64,000 nucleotides of DNA from Orychophragmus violaceus (lineage: Eukaryota; Streptophyta; Magnoliopsida; Brassicales; Brassicaceae). The translations under genes and the position numbers were made by a program. The stretch lies in the NCBI GenBank assembly GCA_030180135.1, contig CM058235.1:19058720-19122719 (forward strand). Direction: 5' to 3'. The notes below the pieces were generated by a model. The model was not told where the DNA came from and ran no database searches. It worked only from the letters and a program-made list of their open reading frames with translations. Each line of letters starts with the position of its first letter. The stretch's first letter is position 1. Below are positions 23,257 through 34,888 of this stretch, piece after piece.

Positions 23257-24300
23257 TTAGGTTACTTCATCAAAGACAACATCACGAGACACAATGTACT
23301 TATGTGTCTCGGGATCCATACACCTCCAGCCCTTCCTTTGCTCATCATAACCAACAAATAGGCATTTCTTCGCCTTTGTCTCTAGCTTGGTCCTTTGAGA
23401 GTCAAAAACATGGACGTAGCATATTGATCCAAATATTATGAGATGTTTCACCGTGGGCTTCTTCCCATGGATCATCTCATAAGGGGACTTCATATTGTTT
23501 GGACTTAGTGGCATCCGATTAATGACATAAACTGCACATCTCATGCCTTCCGCCATAAAGCTTCAGGCAAGTTCTTGTCATGTAGCCAGCTTCTACATGT
23601 CTCACTCAGATGTCTGATCTTCCTTTTCGCTAGGTGTATATGGGCATGTAAATTCTCTCTTTATACCATGCTTTTGGCAAAAAGAGAGAAACTCCTTTGA
23701 CATAAACTCCCCTCCATTATACGTCCTTAGGGTCTTGATCTTTCGACCTAACTCTCCTTCCACGGTGACCTTGAATTCTTGAAACCTTGAAAATACTTCG
23801 GACTTTTCCTTCACAAAGTATACCCAAGTGTACCGTGAGAAATCATCAACGAACAACAGCATATAGCGAAACCCAGAATAGGAGGATGTTCTTCTTGGAC
23901 CCATCAAATCGTTATGGATCCTCTCCAAAGGAGAACCGCATCGTGAGGTGGAATTGTCAAATGGAAGTCTATGTGATTTTCCATACTGACAACCTTCACA
24001 AAGCTTTCCGTCATCTTGAATCTTCAACTTCGGGAGCCCATTAACCAAATCCTTATTCACCATGACCTTGAGCTTAGTCATATTTATATGACCAAGCCTA
24101 GCATGACATATAAAGGCATTGTCATTGGTGCTCATCTTTTCAACGTATGAGTTGGAAGCCGATAAAACATATAGATCTTTAACTCGTGCTCCGGTGTGAA
24201 CCACGCCAGCCTTTAATTCTTTAATATTCTTTAAGAATTTAACATCCCTTGGGCCAAATAAAACGTGGTTACCTGAGTCCACTGCGTTTACCACAGAGAG
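23257..24300 (-). pseudogene. Copia D integrase
   Basis: The gag-pre-integrase zinc region (CHARLGHINMTKL; CEGCQYGKSHRLPF) is followed by the integrase core (RIHNDLMGP; FVDDFSRYTWVYFVKEKSEV). Near 23640 a small deletion shifts the frame just after CPYTP, a second shift lies near 23560, and the C-terminal part resumes at 23257-23556 (INRMPLSPNNMKSPYE; DVVFDEV), ending at an in-frame TAA before RT. Confidence 0.83.
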
Positions 24301-24311
24301 AAGATTCTTCT

Positions 24312-25400
24312 TTACTCCAGGAACATGGTATACATTCTTGAGAGTAATTGGGCTTCCGTCATCTCCTTCAATGACAAACGTCCCTTCCTTCTCAACGTGG
24401 TGGCTTCTTTCCCATCATGGCGGTGAAGACTAGAAAATAACTTCTCGTCTCCGGTAATATGATGGCTACAACCAAAATCTACAATCCAATCACTTCCAAT
24501 ATTTTTAGTTGTGGATGTACCTGAAGATGCAGCCTCCACCGTGAAACATTTTCCCCATTCTTCATCTTCAGTATGACCTTTTGATTCCGCCATATTTGTT
24601 TCCTTCAGCCTGACTCGGCAATCCTTTTTGAAATGCCCAAGTTTTCCATACCGGTAGCACTTGAATCGTTTCTTGTCTCCCATGGAAGATCCTTCTCGTC
24701 CATCATTATTCTTTGCACAGCCATCCTTGGGTTTGGCTCTGAAGCTTTGATGTCTTCTTGCTACAAATGCATTCCCGGAGTCATAATGGACTTTAACTCC
24801 GGACATTTGCATGGCTAACGATTCTTGCGAAACTAGCAAATTTTCAAACTCATCCAAGGAAGGTTGCGTAGCCCATCCTTGAACTGTTGTCACAAACGGT
24901 GTATACTCGGGTCGTAAACCTCGAATAATAGACCGCTTCAATCGTGCTTCGGAAATTGATTCTTCCGGGTTAAGAGTATTAATCTCAGAGCAAAAGTTCT
25001 TTACCTTGATGAAGAACTCCAAGATTGAAGACTCACCCTGCTTCGCATTTGCTAGCCCATTCTCTAGTAATTGTAGTCTAGCCTCATTCTTCTTGTTGAA
25101 CAATTGATCCAACGCCTGCCAAATAGAACTAGCGGATGTACACCTTGAGACATGCTCAAATACTCCTGAGGATATAGACCTCTTCAAAGCAAACTCCGCC
25201 TTGGCATTCTTCCGTATCCACTCCTTTGTCGCTTCCGCGGTTGCAGCATTTCCCTGTGGTGGTGTTGTGCTGCTACCACCGACGACTTCCCATAAGTCCT
25301 CACTCCCCAAGTATGACTCCATACATGACTTCCATAACCGATAGTTAGATTGGTTTAAAATCTCCATTCCCAATCTAACAACACGACCCATCGACTCCAT
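24312..25400 (-). pseudogene. Copia D gag and start of protease
   Basis: Begins MESMGRVVRLGMEILNQSNY, typical of copia Gag, with a UBN2-type domain (residues ~50-190) and a zinc knuckle CYRYGKLGHFKKDC whose second cysteine reads Tyr (CX2Y), so metal binding is doubtful. The protease begins DWIVDFGCSHHITGD, with DFG where DSG/DTG is expected. A one-base indel near 24405 throws the frame off; the rest of the protease follows in the integrase frame. Confidence 0.83.
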
Positions 25401-25458
25401 ACTTAGAATAAACTCAAGCTCTCTTAAACCCCGATCTTGAAAAGAACCAAATTAGAAT

Positions 25459-25471
25459 GGCTCTGATACCA
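25459..25471 (-). promoter_or_regulatory. Primer-binding site of copia D
   Basis: Minus-strand TGGTATCAGAGCC directly abuts the 5' LTR at 25472; initiator tRNA-Met type. Confidence 0.88.
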
Positions 25472-25997
25472 TATAAAGAAACCCCGATAGTGCTTAGCAC
25501 TAGCCCAAGACCATAATACCCAAGAGACCCAAAAGAACCTTTCTAAGTATGAAGAAATTTATGGAAGAACACTTAGAGAAATTCGGAGACACTTAGAAAA
25601 CTTTAGAGAACTTAAGAAGAAGGACTATCTCTCTTTAAACTTATTTTTATTTCACTTCTTTAACTTCTTGTACATCTTACAAATGAAGGGGTGATGAGGT
25701 ATTTATAGCCTCCAAAGAGTCTTACATAACAATCTAGATATTTCTACACTAACCTCCTTAACTTAAATTTTTTTATAAATCTCTAGAACTACCTACCATA
25801 ATATCTAGATTTTTCATATTACCATATCTAGATTTTTCTACTTAAATATCTAGATTTTTTCACTAAAATAAATCTCTAAAAAATCTTAAGGAGGTGAAAG
25901 AGATATTTCTAGAGAAGTTTTAGAACTTGGGTTTATTTTGGGTTTGGATTATGAACCCATAATTAAGCTTGATCCAAAATCAAGTTTAATTTCAATA
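25472..25997 (-). repeat. 5' LTR of copia D
   Basis: 526 bp; see the element entry. Contains several TATCTAGATTTTT-like tandem words around 25790-25860, also present in the other LTR. Confidence 0.87.
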
Positions 25998-26002
25998 ATG
26001 TC

Positions 26003-26385
26003 GTCTCGGCGCTCCATGCGGAACTAGAAGGCCTTCTCTGGGCAGTTTCCTCCCTCTGTGAGAGAGGATGCTCGAGAGTGCACTTTGAGACAGATTGATC
26101 TTCCTTAGTGAAGATGATTGATGAGCCCGGAGATTGGCCGATCTTCTCGTCGGAATTAGAAAGTTTACTTTCCTTAAAACAGAAGTTTGAAGTTTTTAAG
26201 TTAAGTCATATCCCCCGTACAAAGAACCTCCGAGCGGACTACTTAGCGAAAGAAGCCTGTCTTCGAAGAGTGTTATTTACCCATATAAGCCAGACTGTCT
26301 CGACTGAAGGAAATTCCACGAAACTTCCTTTCGGCGGATTAAACTTGGCTTAGGTTCAAGATGGGTCGACATCAAAAAAAAAAAA
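26003..26385 (+). pseudogene. LINE 3' end: RNase H domain tail and poly(A)
   Basis: Plus-strand translation reads SALHAELEGLLWAVSSLCERG then a TGA stop where a TGT/TGG-type codon is expected in HFETD. It continues MIDEPGDWPIFSSELESLL and HIPRTKNLRADYLAKEA, the C-terminal RNase H (RVT_3) signature of plant L1-like LINEs, ending at a TAG at about 26352. A 13-base A run at about 26371-26386 is the probable LINE tail. The upstream part is separated by copia D. Confidence 0.7.
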
Positions 26386-26992
26386 AGTTGGATCGATTGT
26401 AAATGTAAATAGTTTTGTGTAACGAAATGCTCATGGTAAAAATGGTTAGGGCCACTCGCATCATCTGAACATTTGTCATTTTACTCTCTTAGATGTGTTG
26501 CCTTGTTCGAAAAATCACTCTTGTTGTCTTTACCGTGAAATAATAGTGTGTTACTTGGTTTGAGCCGTTTCAAGCTCAATTTGTGTATTATTAAAACGCT
26601 CGACTTAAAAATTCAAGATCTTTGAACAATTTAAAAACTAGATTATTTGTCTAAGTGCTATTTATTTGTAAGTTCATGAAAGAGACTAATCTAATTTTTG
26701 AAAGGTAAGTCCTAAGTTTGTGTGTTCGTGTCTTATCCTACATAGCCTACACTTTCAGTATATGATGTATTGAATGGAGAAATACATGTATTAAAAGAGT
26801 AAAAACAAATACTAAAGGAAGAATTGGAAGAAAAAAAAATTATATCGATGTATTGAATGATGATATTTTACAAGTCATTTATTCTAATCAATCACGTCAA
26901 TATCATAAGAAATTCGACAAGTCATGTTTGTAAAGGTCATAAAGATGACTTTAAATGCAGAGGTTAAATATTTAAACATTTACGAGGCAATT
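26386..26992. other. AT-rich intergenic sequence
   Basis: Nothing recognised. Confidence 0.45.
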
Positions 26993-27827
26993 TAGGGTCT
27001 GAATGGTGACCGCGGTTTTACTTGTGCGGAAAAAGCGGTTTTATGATGTGGTGCAGTTCAACTGCGGTACATGCGGTTTGCGGAATAAGTGCGGTTTGTA
27101 TAAAAAATAGTGTGAAATATATATTGATTGGTGATAAATAATTTGCGGGACAAGTGCGGGTTTCAAAAGAAATTTTATTTAATTTTTGTTTAATTTTGAG
27201 TAAATCGGTTAATTTGAATAATTTTAATAAATTTATTTATTTTATATTATTTAGTTCGATTTGGTAAATTTCTAATTTTGGTTAAATTCGGTTACCTCGT
27301 ATAATTCGGTTCAAAATTTTAATTTTAATTCAGGTTGATTTGGTTTGGTTCAATAAATTTTTAATTTTGGTTAAATTCGGCTATTTCGAATATAATACGA
27401 TGTGTATAGGCTGTGTATATTTAGAATTTGATAGTTTATTTTGTATATATACCGATACTTTTTCAATAAATTAATTATAAAAATAATTCAAAACAGCATA
27501 CAATTGGTTACAAAGAAAAAGTAACTGTAAGTTATTTAAAGATGAAATGAGCTAGTGTTGTGTGAACATATTGATAAAATAACAATAAATAAATAATATA
27601 AAGAAAAACGCATGTAAAACCACTGCATAATTGATGCCAGAGAGAATAAAGTGCGTTGTTTAGATTGGTGAGAACAAACAAAAACTTTTTTTTGATAAGT
27701 GCGTTATTTAGCAAAACCGCCCCGCCTATTACAAAACCAATTGATTTGTGACATTACGTAAAATGCACATAGGTCCCACCAATTCCGTCCCGCTTCTACA
27801 AAAAACGCGTCCTCCATTCATTACCTT
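26993..27827. mobile_element. Possible non-autonomous hAT-like element with GCGGTTT subterminal repeats
   Basis: The left end reads TAGGGTCTGAATGGTGACCG; the right end, reversed, reads TAAGGTAATGAATGGAGGACG, an imperfect inverted repeat. The left 130 bp has many TGCGGTT/GTGCGG words, typical of hAT subterminal repeats. The flanking 8-mers do not match as a target duplication, so boundaries or identity may be wrong. Confidence 0.38.
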
Positions 27828-28078
27828 AAAGAAACACACCTTTTTTTTTAATTTAAAGAAACATAGGAAGCTTATTCCTTAGTTAAGAGGTCGAATCAAA
27901 GCTAAACCAAGTTGAAAGCATGGTCCTATATATATGTTTTTAAATATATTTTTTATTTAAAGTTGATTCATAGTATAATTTTTTTTGGAAAGATATCACA
28001 TCTTACAATTTAAAATTTTATCGTACAAATTGTTTGAATAAATGATTTACCACTGCCAACGTATTTAAAGGCTGGTAG

Positions 28079-28595
28079 TAGGGTTGGGCAAAAAACCCGG
28101 AACCGAAATACCGAACCGAACCCGAACCGAAAAAGAGGAACCGAACCCGAACCCGAACCGACAAAATATCCGAATGGGTCCTAAACTTCTATACCCGAAG
28201 AACCGAAACCGAACCCGACCCGAACCGAGAACCGAATGGGTACCCAAAATATCCGAACTATAATTATATATCCAAAATATTAATTATATTTAGACTTAAC
28301 ATAACATAATTATTTAAAACTCTAATTACAAACTCATATATATATATTGGTTAGTTTTAGATCAAAATAGCTAAAATACCCAAATAAATGAAATATACGA
28401 AATTTCTTGCTATATTTGTTTCATTTTAACATTTTTTTTATTCAAATTAACCAATTTTTATTTTTGTTTTATGATTTTATGGGTACCCGGACCCGAACCG
28501 AACCCGAACCGAAATTATAAAATACCCGAATGGGTCTTATATGCCTATACCCGAAAACCCGAAAGACCCGAACCGAACCCGAACGCCCAGGCCTA
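28079..28595. mobile_element. Non-autonomous hAT element with perfect 8-bp target duplication
   Basis: GCTGGTAG occurs at 28071-28078 and 28596-28603. The termini TAGGGTTGGGC and TAGGCCTGGGC (reversed right end) are short inverted repeats of hAT type. The subterminal regions are packed with CCGAAC / CCCGAACCG words on both sides, and the middle is AT-rich. 517 bp, no transposase. Two minus-strand ORFs across the CCGAAC repeats are artefacts. Confidence 0.88.
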
Positions 28596-28606
28596 GCTGG
28601 TAGATA

Positions 28607-29615
28607 AAAAGACATAATACGATGATAATGGTAATATAGAACGTTAACGTGTTTGAGACTCACGCGCTCTCTAAAGTTTCTTTCTAGCAAACAATCCATC
28701 TCTCTCTTTTCTGTGGCGAAGATCTCGTCAACTTCGACGCCTACCGTCGTCGTCGTATGAGATCTCCGGCATCTTTCTTCATGCGACCTGAGTAGCCGTG
28801 TTCTCCGAGGATGGTCAGAAGATGTTTCACCATTGCCTAACCCGGCTCCGCGGATGGAGGTTTTCCTCGGCGGAGCGAGCGATGGCGGTGACGGCTACTT
28901 CGAAGTTCCGTAGGTTATCGAGACTTGGATGTTCGTTCAAGGACAGCGGCGAACCATTGAGGATGCTGGGGATGGAGAAACAACCAGATCTAGACTCGTG
29001 AGCAGCGGAAGCCGTCGAAAGAGTCTTGCGGTGGGAGTCGTGGCGTGTCGATGAGGTTTGCGGAGGTGCTTGGTGAGATCTCCATGAGGAGGAAGGAGTT
29101 GGAGGCGGAAGGTGAGGTGGCCTTGTCGCTGCCGGCTTTCTCCTCCGGCGCCTCTTAAATCGGTGTTAGGTAAAGGAGGAGGCGAAATAAATGAGTTAGA
29201 TCTCGGACAGGGTCGGTGCTGCTGGGGACGGGAAGAATTTGGGCTTTGCTTGTCGGAGCTCGCCGGTTAAGTCCGTGTGGAAATTGCGGAGGGTGAGATC
29301 GGAGAAGCTGGAAGACGGTGGGAAGGAAAGGCACGTTGGCTCCCGGAGAGGCTGCTGCGATCGGTTCTTCGGTGGGTTGGGAACAGAGTCGATCAGCGCC
29401 ATATACTCGCCGCGCTTAACCGCCGGCGACGATGGTCGAAGTTACCCGCGGTCGTACCTTAAGCGATTCTCTCTAATCAGGAATATCGATCGGTTTTTTG
29501 AGATTCTCATTGTTTCAATGTTGTTAATTTTACTTCTGGTTTGATTTTTCGGTTTGTAACCGGTTTGTGCCGAATTAGTGGTTTAAGTTTATTAATATAA
29601 ATTTTTTTAAAAAAA
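28607..29615 (+). mobile_element. Retroposed ~1-kb sequence with A-rich tail and ~12-bp target duplication
   Basis: GGCTGGTAGATA occurs on both sides: the left copy is interrupted by the hAT insertion (28070-28078 plus 28596-28606), the right copy is intact at 29616-29627. The right end is A-rich (TTTTTTTAAAAAAA). The body is GC-rich and gene-like (CT-rich start near 28665-28730, then 28740-29540). This is how an L1-mobilised RNA copy looks. No LINE protein is encoded; ORFs of 67 and 101 codons are unrecognised. It could be a non-autonomous LINE or a processed copy of a host transcript. Confidence 0.68.
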
Positions 29616-29918
29616 GGCTGGTAGATATTAATCGGACGTTGTTATATGAATTTAGAAAGAAAAATCACAAATAATATTTACTTTTTTTTGTCAACCTCAA
29701 ATATAAATTAAGAATGCGTAAACCTAGCTAGTCAGAAAGCATAAAAGTAGGATGTTTTTGAAAATTTAAAAGCTAAAGCATAGGTTTTTCTTTTCCTTTC
29801 CGAGGAGGAAGAACAGAAAAAGATCAAATCTTTTGGACTTCCAACACTCAACCTATCATCTCCCTCCGTACATTATTTCTTCATCTTCTTACTCAAATAC
29901 ATCGTCTTGTATCCTAAT

Positions 29919-29937
29919 CTCTCTCTCTCTCTCTCTC
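29919..29937 (+). repeat. CT microsatellite in the helicase 5' leader
   Basis: Nineteen bases of alternating CT, 40 bases before the start codon. CT-rich leaders are common in Arabidopsis 5' UTRs. Confidence 0.8.
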
Positions 29938-29976
29938 AAGTGATCAAATAAATTTTTGCAAGAAGATAGTCAAAAG

Positions 29977-32900
29977 ATGCAGCAGTTGTGGCAAGTAAAA
30001 GAAAACAAGAAGCAGGAGAGAATCGTCAAAGGAAGAGATCTAGTTGATGTTGTCTTCTCATGGTCTGTTCGCGATGTCCTAAACTCAAATCTCTACAAAG
30101 GAAAGGTTCTGAGTCTCATCTTTTCTGAGAACTGAAACATATAGATACTCTCTTATTATCTCTTTGCTTACTTGCTTTATGGATTTGGTGTTTTGGTTTA
30201 GGTGGATAAGATTCCTAACACATTCTCATCAAGCAGAGAGTATTTCAGCTCATTTGTTAATCCGATTATCGAAGAGACACATGCTGCTTTGTTGTCAAGT
30301 ATGGAAACTCTGAGACGAGCACCAGCTTTCAAATTTTGGGAAATCAAGCCAGCAAAAGATTTCAAAGAACCTAAGAATCTTTATTATGAGGTTACTTTGC
30401 CCAACATGTCTGATAATATTACCAACGGAGATAGAAAACAGCTAGAGTTCAACGATCTTGTAGCAGTTACTGACAAGAAGCCTACTCGAATTGATGACTT
30501 GAGATGTTCCAATGAGCCTTACTTGCTGGCTCTTGTTATCCATGTCGATGAAGATTATCCTAATTTCATAACTATTTTGGCTTCAAAACCAATCATTTTG
30601 GAGAAAAGCTTAAGCCTCTTTGGGGTTTATTTGGTCAACATGATGACCAACATTCGTATTTGGACTGCGTTGCATCCAGATCCAGAAAGAGGAAACTTGA
30701 AGCTTATTTCAAGAGTACTTCAAATCACCAATGAGGTAGTTAATATGAATTATTCACCTCAGGAACTCTATCAAAATCATATATTAAAAACTCTGTTTCA
30801 TATGTAGGTTGGTGGTGGAAGTTGTGTTCCCTGCCAAGAAAATGGTGACAATGTAGTGTCACGTCACTTAGAGCGAATGATACGTTCATTCAAGCTGAAT
30901 TCATCTCAGGAGGATGCAATTTTGCGATGTTTAGAAGCTAAAGATTGCTTTCATAGCAACACTATCAAACTCATATGGGGACCACCGGGCACAGGGAAGA
31001 CAAAAACAACAAGTGTTCTGCTTCTTAACCTTTTGAAAATGAGATGTAGGACACTCACTTGCGCTCCCACTAACATAGCTGTCTTGGAAGTTGCTTCAAG
31101 GGTTGTGAGTTTAGTCTCCGAGTCATTGAGATTTGGTGGCTATGGTCTTGGCGATATTGTCCTGTTTGGCAATAAAGAAAGGATGAAGATTAACGAACGG
31201 GAGGATCTTTCCGATGTCTTCCTTGATTATCGAGTTGATGAGCTCTATAATTGCTTTCAGGCTGTGACAGGATGGAGAGCAAATGTCAACCACATGATCG
31301 ATTTGCTCAGCGATCCAAAAGATGTGTATCATCAGTACATTGTCCAAAAAAAGGATTGCGTGAGTGAAAAACTTCTCTCGTTTAAGGATTTTTTACAGAA
31401 GAGATTTTGTTTACTCAAAAATGAGCTGCATCTTCAGTTCTCTACATTGTGTCTGCATTTACCGACTACCTTGCTCTCCTTTCAAGTGGCGGAAAAAATG
31501 AATCGGACTAATGATCTCCTTAGAGGTATGGTGATTTCAGACGTGGTTGCGAATCGTAAGTCTTGTCATGGAAGATTCAAATATATCGTTAAAGATTCTT
31601 GGAAAGAAAATGAAAGCTTCCAGAATGAATCAAGAAAGCAAGTTTGTCTGAAGATGTTAAGATCGATTTGTGAAAGTATCAAACTTCCGGATTTTATAGG
31701 AAAGTTTGGACTTAAGAAACTCTGCTTAGCAAACGCATATCTGCTTTTCTGCACAGCTTCAAGCTCTGCCAAGTTACACATGAGTAGTCCAATACAGCTT
31801 CTTGTGATCGATGAAGCTGCGCAGTTAAAAGAATGCGAGTCAGCTATTCCTTTGCAGCTTCCAGGACTTCAACACGCTGTTTTAATTGGCGATGAGAAGC
31901 AATTGCCTGCAATGATACAAAGCAAGATTGCTTTGAAGGCTGATCTTGGGAGGAGTCTGTTTGAAAGATTGGTGTTATTGGGACGAAAGAAACAGTTGCT
32001 GAACATGCAATACCGGATGCATCCTTGTATTAGTATTTTCCCAAACAGAGAGTTTTATGGTATGAAGATTTTGGATGCTCCTTCTGTAAAAGTGATGAGT
32101 TATGAGAAAAGGTTTCTTCCTGAAAAAATGTATGGACCTTACTCTTTCATCAACATAGCACATGGTAGAGAAAAATTTGGAGAAGGATACAGCTTGAAAA
32201 ACGTTGTGGAAGTCTCTGTTGTGGCTGAGATAGTCTCTAAGCTTTACTCAGGTTTTAACAAGTCTTGATTCTTGATTAGTATTTAAAAGTGGAGTTTGTT
32301 GTTGATTCATGTGTTTGTAATGTAATATGCAGTATCAAGAAAGGCGCGAAAGCAGATCAGCGTTGGTGTGATTTCGCCTTACAAGGCTCAAGTGTATGCA
32401 ATCCAAGAAAAATTAGGCCAAAAGTATAATACCAATGAGCAATTCACAGTGAGTGTTAGGTCTGTAGATGGGTTTCAAGGCGGTGAAGAAGATATTATCA
32501 TAATCTCGACTGTTAGGTCAAATGGTAAAGGAGCAATTGGTTTTTTATCTAACGAGCAAAGAACCAATGTAGCACTCACACGCGCGAGGTATTGATCAAA
32601 TACTCTCCTTGGTTACATGTTATTGTGAAACTTAGTTTATTACCTTTTTGTACTTTGTAGGTACTGTTTATGGATTCTTGGGAACGAGGCTACTCTAACG
32701 AACAATAAATCAGTGTGGAGGCAGTTAGTAGATGATGCAAAAGCACGAGACTGTTTCCATGATGCAGAAGATGATGAATCATTAGCTCAGTGTATTGAAA
32801 GATCAACAACAGCACTTGATGATCTTGATAAACTTCAGAATAAGAAGCTTATTTCCTTTGAGAATTCGCTATGGAAGGTATTATACTCTCTTCGTTCTAT

Positions 32901-33776
32901 TTTTATAAGATGTTTAGACTCTTTTTGTTTCATTTATTTGATATCTTTCATGTAATTTCTGCAAAATTTTAATTTTTATAATCGATTTGTATTATGAATT
33001 GTCTTCATATATAATTTTTGTAGTTTCTTGGGATATTATCTTAAATATAACTCCATCAAACTCTTTTATTCCACAGGTTTGGCTTACCAACGAGTTCTTG
33101 AAATCCTTGGAGACGATCATAGACTCTGAAATTAACAGAAGAATTATGAGTTTTGTGAACAAGTTATCAAATGGGGAGCTCCAACAAGACTCAGAGACTA
33201 AGAGTGAGAATCTGTTTAGACAACAGGAGATCGATGATGGCCTAAGCCTCATTTGGACAATAGACATTATCAAGAAAGAGAATCACTATGTCCAAGTTTT
33301 AAAGATCTGGCATGTCATGCAATCTTCTGACGTTTCTTGTGCCGAAAAATGTATAGAGAAACATTACAAGAGATACACAAAAGTCAAGACAGAACGGTGC
33401 AAATACATATGCTCTCAAGGGTGAGTATAGTTGAATTTTTGAGGATTTGATTAGACAGAAACATGAGATTTTTTATATTGTTTATGTATTGATGCAGAAA
33501 TTTAGTTGTACCGATGAGGTGGCCGGTCAAGTCTTGCTTAAAGAAAGACATTATAAGCGATGTATCAAGATCGTTTGCGTTGTTGAGTGTTGTGGAGGAA
33601 ACTGAGGCTCCTGAACCAATCAAGTAAAGTTTCGTTCATGAATCTTTTCCACATTCAGAATATTTTAGTATTAAAGCAGGTCTAATCATATTCTGTTTTT
33701 TTTTCTTTCCAGGAAACAATCAAAGCTGAAGAAGGTGTGGAAGATTAGAAGAAAGGTCCAACTCCAAAGATCTTAA
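29977..33776 (+). CDS. SEN1/UPF1-like superfamily 1B helicase (P-loop NTPase), 8 exons
   Basis: Predicted RNA/DNA helicase of the SEN1/tRNA-splicing endonuclease positive effector group, like Arabidopsis At1g65810/At1g65780; nuclear action is inferred from the family. Exons: 29977-30105, 30202-30735, 30808-32251, 32333-32588, 32661-32877, 33077-33420, 33498-33623, 33713-33776. All introns are GT-AG and frames join exactly, giving 1,037 residues without a stop. Motifs: Walker A GPPGTGKT (~279), DEAA box VIDEAAQ (~552), LIGDEKQLPA, QYRMHP (~621), VISPYKAQ, VDGFQGGEEDIIIISTVRS and NVALTRAR (~785). The start is the first ATG after a CT-rich leader. Motifs are complete, so it is probably active. 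It is flanked by a retroposon and a Mutator-like element. Confidence 0.87.
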
Positions 33777-34879
33777 GACTGTTTCTTTCTTATAAGTATT
33801 TGCCGAGTTTAAGCTAAACAAAGTTAGTCTCCTTTTGCGTGGATTTAAAGTAAACGTAGGCTTTTCTTCTCCAATATCTTTACCTTTTGTGTAGAGAAAA
33901 ATCTGATTAAAAAAAAACTGAATTCGTAGTCATCATCACATGATTCATCTTCGATGATTAATCCAGAGTAATCCTAAAAGAACTGATTTCAAGGCAGGCA
34001 AATAAGATTCTTATGGCATAAGTCTCTCAGAATTTGTCTGACAGGCTCCAGGCTTCTGATGATAGTCAACGACTCTATCTAATCCAGAATAACCAACCGG
34101 TGGTCATTCATTATCCTTCTCGCTGGAACAAAACCTCTGAATCGTGGTTTTCCTAGAAGACCCGGTCAACCATCACGCTAGCCGAATGCCAAATCTCAGC
34201 CAACTTTCCTAGCCGCCTGTCTGCCCTTGTTCTTCTTATTGGATTCCTACTGATCATGTTACTCTTACAAGTTTTCTCCACCAACTTTTATCAAAGATTT
34301 CTTGGTCTATCTGCAAACCATAACTCTCACACAAACCATCCATGAACATGTAACAACATTCGGATCCAGGTCATCCAATTGCGGTGATCATATCCCACTG
34401 TTTCTAAACATAGTCTGTTTTTTGGGTCTATTTAACCATCATATGCTTTGTCCTGAGGTCAACTTATATCAATCTTTGATCAGAATTTAGTTAACCCTAA
34501 CAAACTGCCCTTTTTTATACCGTTGAGAAGGGAGAATGAATTTATTCTGGAACATTCCATTTCCTTAGACACTTCCTAGATATATGTTGCATTCTTGTTT
34601 TGGATCTATTCCATTTCATTTCATCAGCCTAGTAGAATTTCTTCTTGTACTTTTGACACTCCCAATTTGTTTCACAACCTTTTCCGGCCCGATCTAATAT
34701 ACTGGTTTACCAATTTCGGTGTTTTTTTAACACATTCATCTTTAATAAAAAACATCTTCATATTAGTTTTGCTTTTGTTTTTGTGGTTTTACAATGTTCA
34801 AAAAAAAACATGAGCATTAGAGAATAAAAGAAAAAGGAAAAAAAAAACTAAAAACATAAGAAGAAAAATAAAGAAGCCC
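33777..34879. other. Helicase 3' UTR and intergenic sequence
   Basis: The first ~150 bases probably hold the 3' UTR. The remainder shows no gene I recognise; short ORFs at 34302-34813 lack support. Confidence 0.4.
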
Positions 34880-34888
34880 ATTACAAAC

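Larger units (their letters stand above)
20916..25997 (-). mobile_element. Full-length Ty1/copia element D with 5-bp target duplication
   Basis: 5,082 bp on the minus strand. Target duplication ATGTC at 20911-20915 and 25998-26002. LTRs at 20916-21438 and 25472-25997 have ends TATTGAAAT ... TTTATA on the minus strand rather than TG...CA. Primer-binding site TGGTATCAGAGCC lies at 25459-25471 and polypurine tract TAAGGGGGAG at 21439-21448. All copia domains are present in order, but there are at least three in-frame nonsense codons and three frameshifts. LTR divergence is about 5% by eye over the first 125 bp. It inserted into a LINE RNase H region. Confidence 0.9.

Noticed and set aside
26993..27827. 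Treating the GCGGTTT-rich element as a confirmed hAT insertion
   Set aside because: Flanking 8-mers do not match and the inverted repeats are imperfect, so it is kept only as a low-confidence feature.
28065..28699. Minus-strand ORFs with FGSGSVRVRF-like peptides
   Set aside because: They are translations of CCGAAC subterminal repeats of a hAT element.
32992..33273. Minus-strand ORFs across the helicase gene (also 31123-31347, 31566-31781, 31975-32163)
   Set aside because: Shadows of helicase exons, which have family motifs on the plus strand.
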